DNA from: a virus | Virus record (IMG/VR): IMGVR_UViG_3300009008_000181 | Coordinates: 1 to 29,669 of that record | DNA: 29,669 bases | Reading direction: 5' to 3' (one strand) | Shown: positions 23,345 through 29,669 of the stretch, piece by piece | Layout: each line of letters opens with the position of its first letter | Position numbering within the stretch: the stretch's first letter is position 1 | The notes under the pieces: model-generated | Told to the model about the DNA's origin: nothing | The model's database searches: none | The model's input: the letters and a program-made list of their open reading frames with translations, nothing else | Translations under genes and position numbers: made by a program

Positions 23345-24361
23345 ATGAACAGAGAACAATACGAAGACCTCAAGGTTACGATACAAAATTTTGATCAAAC
23401 TTACGTGTTTGATGTAGATCCTTCGCTAGTGTATGAGGATACAGCAACTTCACAAATTAGGCAAAAAGGAGCAGTCATCAAGAAGGTTCCTGCTATGGTT
23501 GCGGATATCGAGGCAAATGGGCAAGAAATTCCCGCAGACGTAAGAGTGATGCCTGATGGAACTTTTGAGCTTAAAGATGGAATAACCAGATGGCTTTCCC
23601 AGAAGAAAATTCCAGGCGGAAAGCTCAAAGTGTCTGTATATCATGACACAATATTTACAAATGAAGACGAGTGGACATTTCATCAAATTGAAGCAAATGA
23701 ACACGAAACTGCAACATCGAATTCAAAAAAAGACATCGCTTTTCAGGTCGAAAAGCTTTGGACATCAGGCGCTCTAGAAAGAAGACTAGGGTATCGATAT
23801 ATAGGAAATGAAGCTCGCTTTATGAGAGAGGCACCTACGCTTTTAAAGAGTCAAACTTATAAGAGAGCTTCTGTTACCAAGAAATCACTTGAAAATTATT
23901 TAAAAAAGTGTGTCAACAGTTCATCAAAGGTAAAGAGTAGGTATCACAATTATACAAAAGGCCCCAACGGGACTTGTTGGGAGACGTTTAGTCAACTAAA
24001 CACTTTGGGGTGGTCTGGAAATAAAGCAAATGATATTTGTAACAATATTGCAATATACGGAATGTATGACGCCGGCGAGGCAAAGGATATAGCTGGGTAT
24101 GTCTGGATAAAAGCATCCAAGAATCCAAATGCGAAATATTATCTTTTAGCGTGGGTTGGCAACTTGTCCAACAAAAACAATACAGGCATCAAAAAAGAAA
24201 GACAAAGGATTTTTGATGCTTATAAAACAGAAATGCAAAATCATCCAAAGTTTAAAGTTCCTATGTTTGATGGTATCTTTTTCTTGCCACAAATTAAGAC
24301 AGGCAAAGACAAGGAGATTCTACAAAAACTTTACTCGCCCCAAGAATTAAACTTGACATAA
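23345..24361 (+). CDS. ParB-N-domain protein
   Basis: The 338-residue protein has a ParB/sulfiredoxin-like N-terminal domain at about residues 25-100. IR..G..IKKVPAMVADIEANGQ.IPADVRV is followed by ELKDGITRW at 75-83, corresponding to the dG.hR-type loop that binds nucleotide in ParB-like folds. The rest (about 130-338) is basic and helical and is not recognised; several Trp and Lys/Arg-rich stretches would suit DNA contact. No ParA partner lies nearby. Proteins of this kind occur in phages as nucleases or DNA-binding regulators. The gene has its own strong host-type promoter, which suggests early expression. SD AAAGGA is seven bases upstream. Confidence 0.65.
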   Translation: MNREQYEDLKVTIQNFDQTYVFDVDPSLVYEDTATSQIRQKGAVIKKVPAMVADIEANGQEIPADVRVMPDGTFELKDGITRWLSQKKIPGGKLKVSVYHDTIFTNEDEWTFHQIEANEHETATSNSKKDIAFQVEKLWTSGALERRLGYRYIGNEARFMREAPTLLKSQTYKRASVTKKSLENYLKKCVNSSSKVKSRYHNYTKGPNGTCWETFSQLNTLGWSGNKANDICNNIAIYGMYDAGEAKDIAGYVWIKASKNPNAKYYLLAWVGNLSNKNNTGIKKERQRIFDAYKTEMQNHPKFKVPMFDGIFFLPQIKTGKDKEILQKLYSPQELNLT

Positions 24362-24381
24362 ATAACAAAACATAGTATTAT
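24353..24381 (+). promoter_or_regulatory. Sigma70-type promoter of gene 32
   Basis: TTGACA at 24353-24358 lies over the last codons of the ParB-like gene, and TATTAT is at 24376-24381, with a 17-base spacer. The -10 and following bases repeat those of the promoter at 23291-23319. The predicted start near 24388 leaves an 80-base leader containing a hairpin and an A-rich tract. Confidence 0.85.
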
Positions 24382-24394
24382 AAGAATATGAGTT

Positions 24395-24467
24395 GGTCAG
24401 GATATTTGCTGACCTGCTATAGCCGAGAGTGTGCAAAAAAACAACATACCATAAGGAGGTAATAATA
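24395..24467 (+). promoter_or_regulatory. Gene 32 leader: hairpin plus A-rich tract, possible autogenous operator
   Basis: GGTCAG at 24395-24400 and CTGACC at 24409-24414 form a perfect 6-bp stem with an 8-base loop. An A-rich stretch with little pairing (about 24434-24450) and the strong SD AAGGAGG follow. T4 gene 32 is autoregulated by gp32 binding an unstructured leader next to a folded element (a pseudoknot). The layout here is similar, but I could not find a convincing pseudoknot partner. Function is inferred. Confidence 0.45.
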
Positions 24468-25220
24468 ATGGCACTTAATTTAGACGCAATGAAAGCGAAG
24501 TTAGATAAACTTAATGGAAAGGGTGAAGGAAAGAAGAATTTCTGGCGCCCAGAAGACGGAGAAAGCAATATTCGTATTGTTTCCACTCCAGATGGTGATC
24601 CTTTCAAGGAGAAGTTCTTCCACTATGGAATCGGTGGACAGTCTTTTCTTTGCCCGAAGCGAAACTTCGGAGATGATTGCCCAGCATGCAATTTTGCAAA
24701 CAAGTTGTGGAACGAGGGTACAGAAGAGAGCAAGCGACAAGCAAAGGAAATGTTCGCAAAGCAGAGGTTCTTTTCACCGGTTCTTGTTCGAGGAGAAGAA
24801 GCTGAAGGTATCAGAGTCTGGGGCTATGGTAAGATGGCTTATGAAAAGTTGCTTACAATTGTTCTCGACCCTGATTACGGAGACATTACAGACCCCGAGA
24901 CTGGCAACGATCTTAAGTTGATGTACGGCAAGCTACCCGGAGCTAGCTTTCCTCGTACTGACATTCGACCTAGGCCACGAAAGACCACCCTTTGTGACGA
25001 AGCTGTTGGTGGTGATGAAAGATGTGCGGAACTTTTGGAGACAATTCCGAACTTTGACGAAATTTTCGAGAGAAAGACAACAGAAGAGGTGCAATCAATC
25101 ATGGATCAACACCTTTCTGGGGAGTCTGGAAACGCCGAACTTGAAAAGTTCGGAAACAACACTAATACTACAACTACTGATGCAGTTGAAGATGCATTCA
25201 ACGATTTGTTGAACCAGTAG
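24468..25220 (+). CDS. Single-stranded DNA-binding protein, gp32-like
   Basis: The ATG at 24468 is chosen because AAGGAGGT lies just before it. An in-frame ATG at 24429 would add 13 residues but has no SD and removes the leader. The 250-residue product has the gp32 layout. A basic LAST-like head (residues 1-24: KAKLDKLNGKGEGKK) for cooperativity comes first. The DNA-binding core follows, with zinc ligands H52, C62, C71 and C74 (T4: H64, C77, C87, C90). The end is an acidic low-complexity tail (A-V-E-D-A-F-N-D-L-L) for partner docking. It coats ssDNA during replication and recombination. UvsX, the nuclease and the helicase follow, as expected for functional partners. Confidence 0.93.
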   Translation: MALNLDAMKAKLDKLNGKGEGKKNFWRPEDGESNIRIVSTPDGDPFKEKFFHYGIGGQSFLCPKRNFGDDCPACNFANKLWNEGTEESKRQAKEMFAKQRFFSPVLVRGEEAEGIRVWGYGKMAYEKLLTIVLDPDYGDITDPETGNDLKLMYGKLPGASFPRTDIRPRPRKTTLCDEAVGGDERCAELLETIPNFDEIFERKTTEEVQSIMDQHLSGESGNAELEKFGNNTNTTTTDAVEDAFNDLLNQ

Positions 25221-25228
25221 GATATAAT

Positions 25229-26356
25229 ATGCCTAAAATATCAAAACTCAAAAAAGGTGCATTAGATATTGCCTCAATTCGAGGCATTATCAACAAGAAA
25301 GCTGGTAGGGAAGTGGCACATTCACTTCAGGATAATAATCCAACAGAGGTGAATGAATGGATCCCTACTGGCTCCCGATGGCTTGACGCCATCATCTGCA
25401 AAGGCAGACATGCAGGGATTCCTGTGGGTAAGATCTCAGAAATCGCTGGCCTCCCAGGTACTGGCAAGTCATTCTTGGCTGCTCAGATTGCTGGGAACGC
25501 TCAAAAGATGGGTATCGATGTGGTGTACTTTGATTCAGAGTCTGCTATCGATCCTTCCTTTATGGAGCGCGCCGGCTGTGATTTGGACAGGTTGATGTAT
25601 GTTCAGGCAGCATCTGTTGAGTTTGTCCTGGAAACCATCGAAGAATTGCTAGCTACTGGTAACAAATGGCTTTTCATTTGGGACTCCCTGGCCCTTACTC
25701 CGTCGATTTCTGATGTTGAAGGAGACTTCAATCCTCAGTCTTCTATGGCAGTAAAGCCGAGAATCCTGGCCAAGGGAATGTCTAAACTAACCATTCCTAT
25801 CGCTGATGCGAACGCTACCTTTCTAGTTCTCAATCAATTGAAGACTAACTTGGGAGCAAGAACACCAGCCCAGGCCATGACAGAACCATATACGACCCCA
25901 GGGGGAAAGGCCATGATTTATGCTTATTCCCTTCGTGTGTGGCTCACCGCAAGAAAAGCTAAAGCTAGTTTCATCGTAGATGACAATGGTTTCCGCATCG
26001 GATCTGAAGTGAAGGTAAAGCTAGAAAAGTCTCGTTTCGGGACCCACGGCCGTACCTGTAACTTCAAGATCCTGTGGGGTGATGACGCCGTTGGTGTCCA
26101 AGACGAAGAAAGTTGGTTCGATGCAATCCAGATCTCTGAAAGACTTGAACAGTCTGGTGCATGGTTTACGCTAATCCACAATGATGGGTCTAAGGAAAAG
26201 TTCCAGCGCAAGCAATGGGTAACCAAACTTGAGAGTGAAAAATTCAGAGAAAGTGTCTTGACTATTATTGAAGAAGATGTTATTATGAAGTTCAAGAATA
26301 GAGAAGGCAAAGCAGACGACTTCTATGACGCGGACGATGTCCCGCCGACAGAATAG
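25229..26356 (+). CDS. uvsX: UvsX-like RecA-family recombinase
   Basis: The 375-residue protein has the Walker A motif GLPGTGKS at 74-81 and a Walker B-type strand KWLFIWDSLA at 146-155. The E-S-A-I-D region at 104-108 and the LNQLKTNLGAR segment near 205 correspond to RecA strand-exchange elements. Its length is close to T4 UvsX (391 aa). It catalyses strand invasion for recombination-dependent replication and repair on gp32-coated DNA. SD AGGA lies in an eight-base gap after gene 32, so the two are co-transcribed. A terminator follows. An acidic end (DDFYDADD) resembles other UvsX tails. Confidence 0.93.
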   Translation: MPKISKLKKGALDIASIRGIINKKAGREVAHSLQDNNPTEVNEWIPTGSRWLDAIICKGRHAGIPVGKISEIAGLPGTGKSFLAAQIAGNAQKMGIDVVYFDSESAIDPSFMERAGCDLDRLMYVQAASVEFVLETIEELLATGNKWLFIWDSLALTPSISDVEGDFNPQSSMAVKPRILAKGMSKLTIPIADANATFLVLNQLKTNLGARTPAQAMTEPYTTPGGKAMIYAYSLRVWLTARKAKASFIVDDNGFRIGSEVKVKLEKSRFGTHGRTCNFKILWGDDAVGVQDEESWFDAIQISERLEQSGAWFTLIHNDGSKEKFQRKQWVTKLESEKFRESVLTIIEEDVIMKFKNREGKADDFYDADDVPPTE

Positions 26357-26366
26357 TCACCCACAC

Positions 26367-26394
26367 AAGCCCGGCTCTTCGCCGGGCTTTTTTT
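26367..26394 (+). terminator. Rho-independent terminator after uvsX
   Basis: AAGCCCGGC at 26367-26375 and GCCGGGCTT at 26381-26389 form a perfect 9-bp stem with a TCTTC loop, followed by a T-run. The next gene begins only 14 bases later with no visible promoter. The site may therefore act as an attenuator, or RNase H is made from read-through. Confidence 0.9.
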
Positions 26395-26407
26395 ATGGAG
26401 AATATAA

Positions 26408-27370
26408 ATGAAGAGAATGATGATAGTGGATGCGTATAACCAGTTTATCCGCGGATATATAGTAGACCCTAGCAAAAACCCAAACGGCTCTCCCATCGGC
26501 GGTATGAGGACGTTTATCAATATCCTGAACAAGCTTACAAGAGAGATTAAACCAGATCTCATGGTTTTGGTTTGGGATGGCAAAGGCGGCAGCAAAAAGC
26601 GTCGAGCAATGAACAAAAACTACAAAGGCGGCCGCAAGCCTCCAAGGACAAACTGGTCACAAGTAGGAATGGATGAAGAAGACGTCCTAGACAACAAAGT
26701 ATGGCAACAAATGAGAGTCATTCAATATCTAAATCAGACACCTGTCATCCAGTTCATGGAGAATCTAGTAGAGGCTGATGATGTCATTTCATATGTAAAG
26801 AGCAGCTCCGCTTTCACAGAATGGCAAAAAGTTATTGTGTCTGCCGACAAGGATTTTATTCAATTACTTGACGACAAGACAATTTTACACAGACCTATTC
26901 AGAAGGAATATTTGAATAAGAACTCTATAGTCGAAAAGTTTAAGATCCATCCGACAAACTTTGCACTGGCTAGAGCTATTGTGGGAGACTCCTCGGATAA
27001 TCTCCCGGGAGTCCCTCGCGTTGGTTTAGAAACTGTAGCAAAAAGATTTCCTTTTCTAAAAGAGGAAGAGACGCACTACTTAAGTAGTATCCTAGAAGAA
27101 TGTACCCGGCCAGAGAACAAACAAAAAGTTTACACAAATATTTTAGAATCAAAGGAGTTAATCGAAAACAATTATGATATTATGCAATTATCTTCGCCCA
27201 TGCTATCAATTCAAGCCAAACAAGGGATTGACGATACGTTTGAGCAATATAAGCCCCACTACAATCAAACGGAAATGAGAAAACTTATGCTTCAGGATGG
27301 TGTGTTGACTGTCACTACAACAGACTTGGAACAAAGATTTAATAACATTATCACTTCCTTTTCACAATAA
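26408..27370 (+). CDS. rnh: RNase H / 5'-3' flap nuclease, T4 Rnh-like
   Basis: The 320-residue protein (T4 RNase H is 305) carries the metal-binding acids of the 5' nuclease family in order: D8 (MMIVDAYN), D57 (LVWDGK), E122/D124/D125 (VEADDVI), D147/D149 (SADKDF) and D194/D197 (GDSSDNLPGVPRVG, the helix-hairpin-helix motif). It removes RNA primers and flaps from lagging strands, working with gp32. SD GGAG is nine bases before the ATG. It sits directly after the uvsX terminator. Confidence 0.93.
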   Translation: MKRMMIVDAYNQFIRGYIVDPSKNPNGSPIGGMRTFINILNKLTREIKPDLMVLVWDGKGGSKKRRAMNKNYKGGRKPPRTNWSQVGMDEEDVLDNKVWQQMRVIQYLNQTPVIQFMENLVEADDVISYVKSSSAFTEWQKVIVSADKDFIQLLDDKTILHRPIQKEYLNKNSIVEKFKIHPTNFALARAIVGDSSDNLPGVPRVGLETVAKRFPFLKEEETHYLSSILEECTRPENKQKVYTNILESKELIENNYDIMQLSSPMLSIQAKQGIDDTFEQYKPHYNQTEMRKLMLQDGVLTVTTTDLEQRFNNIITSFSQ

Positions 27371-27388
27371 AATCTGGTATAGTATAAC
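27361..27388 (+). promoter_or_regulatory. Possible sigma70-type promoter of the helicase gene
   Basis: TTCACA at 27361-27366 and TATAAC at 27383-27388 are separated by 16 bases, across the end of rnh and the short gap. The match is weaker than the two promoters at 23291 and 24353 and does not share their downstream sequence. An alternative -10 (TATAGT, 27378-27383) has no properly spaced -35. Confidence 0.4.
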
Positions 27389-27406
27389 AAATACTAAGGA
27401 ACAAGA

Positions 27407-28783
27407 ATGGAACAAGTAAATAACTTCTCAAAGTTTGGCAAATCATTTCAAGAAGATTTGTGTCATCTGATTTTGAACGACCGAATATTTGCAGATCAGA
27501 TGTTTGAAGTTTTAGATACAAGCTTTCTAGAATTAAAGCACTTAAGAGTATTTACTAGGAAAGTAAAGGAATATAGAGAAAAGTATGGAGTCCACCCCAC
27601 ATCTAATATCATGCATTCCATCATTCGAACAGGTTTGGATGATGAACCAGAATCAGTCAAGGTACGAATCCGCGAGTACTATGCGAGAGTTCTTGCAAAT
27701 GGAGAAGTCCCCGACGGTGCAGACTTTATTAAAGATACGGCTCTGGATTTTTGCAAAAAACAAAAACTCAAAGAAGCTCTGATTAAATCAGTTGAGCTTA
27801 TTAAATCTTCTTCTTTTGATGAAGTTTCAAAAGTTATAGACAACGCCCTTAAATTGGGATCGGACAATACACTAGGTTATGATTATCTTGCAGACTTTGA
27901 AGCGCGTTTTGTTAAGAGACACCGCAACCCTATTAGTACGGGCTGGCACGACATCGATGACATTTCTAAGGGAGGTCTTGGGAAAGGGGAGCTTGGTGTT
28001 GTTGTTGCTCCTACTGGTGCTGGCAAATCAATGGTACTTGTACATCTCGGGGCAGCGGCACTCAAGGCCGGGAAAAATGTATTACACTACACATTGGAAC
28101 TTGCTGATACTGTTGTTGCTGGCCGTTACGACGCTGCTATTACTGGCGTTGAATTAAGGAACCTAACAGTATTTAAAGAAAAAATATATGACGAGATTAG
28201 AGAAATAAACGGAAAACTTATTGTTAAAGAATATCCAACTAGAAGCGCTAGTATCCAAACAATCAAAAATCACGTTGAGAAGCTAAAAAGGCGAGATTTT
28301 GTCCCAGACATGATCATCGTAGACTACGGAGACCTAATCCGACCAGAAAATAGCAGAAAAGATGAGAAAAGGCATCAACTGGAAACTATTTACGAAGAGC
28401 TTAGAGGAATAGCTCAAATTTGTGAATGTCCACTCTGGACTGCATCGCAAACTAACAGATCTGGGTTGAACGCAGAAGTGATCACAATGGAGTCAATCTC
28501 CGAGGCGTTCAACAAATGTTTTGTAGCAGATTTCATCTTCACGGTGTCGAGAACCGTGGAGGATAAAAACACCAATCAGGGACGCATTTTTGTAGCAAAA
28601 AACAGGAATGGTCCAGATGGACTGGTGTATCCACTATTCATGGACACGAGCAATGTGAAGATTAAAGTCCTGCCAAAAACAGGCGAAACCGCGAATGATA
28701 TTATCCAAAAATCTTCTGCAGAAAGGTTAGCAAACCTGAAAGAGAAGTACAAGATTTTTAAGAAAGAAGGAGGAAATAAATAA
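27407..28783 (+). CDS. Replicative DNA helicase, gp41/DnaB family
   Basis: The 458-residue protein matches T4 gp41 in length (475). A helical N-terminal domain (about 1-165) precedes a RecA-like motor with Walker A APTGAGKS at 201-208, a catalytic E-L segment at 230-232, Walker B MIIVDYGDL at 302-310 and the sensor-type A-S-Q-T-N-R-S-G at about 345. It forms the hexamer that unwinds DNA 5'-3' at the fork and recruits primase. Primase, clamp and clamp loader are not in this window. It ends in TAATG shared with the reductase start, preceded by AAGGAGG, so helicase and nucleotide supply are translationally coupled. Confidence 0.93.
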   Translation: MEQVNNFSKFGKSFQEDLCHLILNDRIFADQMFEVLDTSFLELKHLRVFTRKVKEYREKYGVHPTSNIMHSIIRTGLDDEPESVKVRIREYYARVLANGEVPDGADFIKDTALDFCKKQKLKEALIKSVELIKSSSFDEVSKVIDNALKLGSDNTLGYDYLADFEARFVKRHRNPISTGWHDIDDISKGGLGKGELGVVVAPTGAGKSMVLVHLGAAALKAGKNVLHYTLELADTVVAGRYDAAITGVELRNLTVFKEKIYDEIREINGKLIVKEYPTRSASIQTIKNHVEKLKRRDFVPDMIIVDYGDLIRPENSRKDEKRHQLETIYEELRGIAQICECPLWTASQTNRSGLNAEVITMESISEAFNKCFVADFIFTVSRTVEDKNTNQGRIFVAKNRNGPDGLVYPLFMDTSNVKIKVLPKTGETANDIIQKSSAERLANLKEKYKIFKKEGGNK

Positions 28784-29669
28784 TGGAACTATCAAATCAA
28801 ATCTTATCAGAAATTACAGTACACATGAAGTACGCGAGGTACCTAGAAAAAGAAAAGAGAAGAGAGACTTGGGAGGAGCTTGTTACGAGAAATATGAACA
28901 TGCATCTCAAGAAGTTTCCAGAACTTGAACTTCAAATTAGAAAAGCCTATAAGATGGTTTATGATAAGAAGGTTTTACCATCCATGCGATCGATGCAGTT
29001 TGGTGGCAAACCAATTGAGGTAGCTCCAAATAGAATTTTTAACTGCGCTTTTATGCCTGCCGATGACTGGCGCTGTTTTAGTGAAGCTATGTTTCTTCTT
29101 CTTGGAGGAACAGGAGTCGGGTACTCTGTGCAAAAGCATCATGTGGAGAAGTTACCAGAGATCAGATGCCCAAACATGAAGAGAACACGACGCTTTCTTG
29201 TCAATGATTCCATTGAAGGTTGGGCTGATGCTGTTCAGGCATTAGTTAAATCTTATTTTTACGGAGGGTCCAGACTCCGATTTGATTATTCAGATATTCG
29301 CCCGAAGGGCGCCGCGCTCATTACTTCTGGAGGTAAGGCCCCAGGACCTCAGCCCCTGCGCGAGTGCTTAGTAAAGCTAGAGGGAATGCTCTCACAGAAG
29401 GACAATGGAGATAAGCTAACGCCAATCGAAGTGCACGATATGATTTGTCATATAGCAGACGCTGTGCTGGCAGGTGGCATTCGCCGCGCCGCTCTCATTT
29501 CTTTATTCTCAGCCGATGATGAAGATATGATTGCTGCAAAAACAGGTAACTGGTGGGAGACCAATCCACAACGAGGTAGAGCAAACAACTCGGTTGTCCT
29601 ACTCCGACACAAGATTGATAGAGAATACTTTATGAATCTCTGGGAAAGAGTGAAGGCATCTGGAGCTGG
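28783..29669 (+). CDS. nrdJ: Class II (adenosylcobalamin-dependent) ribonucleotide reductase, 5' part
   Basis: The reading frame runs from ATG at 28783 to the window edge without a stop (295 complete codons), so the gene is cut. Residues about 66-125 have the monomeric class II pattern: L-P-S-M-R-S-M-Q-F-G-G, then P-N-R-I-F-N-C-A-F with the N-terminal active-site cysteine, then F-L-L-L-G-G-T-G-V-G-Y-S-V-Q-K-H-H-V. Later GGIRRAALISLFSADD and a N-N-S-V-V segment also fit. It converts ribonucleotides to deoxyribonucleotides without oxygen, using B12 from the host or medium. It is a class II enzyme by these features, rather than the class I NrdA/NrdB of T4. SD AAGGAGG is ten bases upstream. Confidence 0.92.
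   Translation, partial: MELSNQILSEITVHMKYARYLEKEKRRETWEELVTRNMNMHLKKFPELELQIRKAYKMVYDKKVLPSMRSMQFGGKPIEVAPNRIFNCAFMPADDWRCFSEAMFLLLGGTGVGYSVQKHHVEKLPEIRCPNMKRTRRFLVNDSIEGWADAVQALVKSYFYGGSRLRFDYSDIRPKGAALITSGGKAPGPQPLRECLVKLEGMLSQKDNGDKLTPIEVHDMICHIADAVLAGGIRRAALISLFSADDEDMIAAKTGNWWETNPQRGRANNSVVLLRHKIDREYFMNLWERVKASGA

Noticed and set aside
24429-24467. Upstream ATG for gp32
   Set aside because: It has no SD and would turn the regulatory leader into coding sequence; ATG 24468 has an ideal AAGGAGGT.
1-29669. CRISPR array, insertion sequence, attachment site or integrase
   Set aside because: No regularly spaced short repeats, transposase or integrase motifs were found; the only sizeable direct repeat is inside the fibre gene.

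Overview
The window is one contiguous piece of a tailed-phage genome of the T4-like (contractile tail, myovirus) kind. It comes from the distant, environmental 'far-T4' part of that group, not from a close T4 relative. Every supported gene is on the + strand, spacing is tight (many ATGA, TAATG or 8-base overlaps), Shine-Dalgarno sites are strong (AGGAGG/AAGGAG), and the sequence is AT-leaning (my estimate is near 40% GC). Canonical TTGACA-17-TATTAT promoters and real SD sites fit a proteobacterium-like host better than a Bacteroidetes host, but the host cannot be named from this window.

Region 1 (1-4120) is the neck and tail-completion block. After a terminator and a candidate late promoter come a histone-like basic protein, then homologues of gp13, gp14 and gp15 in T4 order, then two small proteins (one coiled, one DUF5659-like). 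Region 2 (4121-10290) is a 163-base AT-rich leader and one very long fibre-type gene. That gene looks like two genes fused in frame, with a perfect internal ribosome binding site and ATG. Region 3 (10219-21352) is the tail module in classical myovirus order: enlarged sheath (gp18), tube (gp19), zinc-knuckle tail-assembly chaperone (gp26-like) with a downstream overlapping frame, tape measure (gp29-like), tube-initiator-like baseplate protein, LysM/gp53-like protein, large hub protein, and an unrecognised virion-type protein.

Region 4 (21321-29669) is DNA metabolism: a short family-A DNA polymerase with no exonuclease domain; a divergent tubulin/FtsZ-like protein whose start overlaps the polymerase stop; a ParB-like protein; gp32 single-strand binding protein; UvsX recombinase; RNase H-type 5' nuclease; gp41 DnaB-type helicase; and the first 295 codons of a class II (B12-dependent) ribonucleotide reductase. 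Two near-identical sigma70-type promoters precede the ParB-like gene and gp32. Tail and neck genes use a different repeated motif (AAACTATTTAWWA), which I propose as the late promoter.

The most unusual content is the polymerase/tubulin-like pair, because T4-like phages normally replicate with a family-B polymerase (gp43) and are not known to me to carry tubulins. Other points to check are the likely +1 frameshift in the tail chaperone, the fused fibre gene with its internal start, the start-codon hairpins in the neck block, and a strong excess of the palindromes GGCGCC and GCCGGC.
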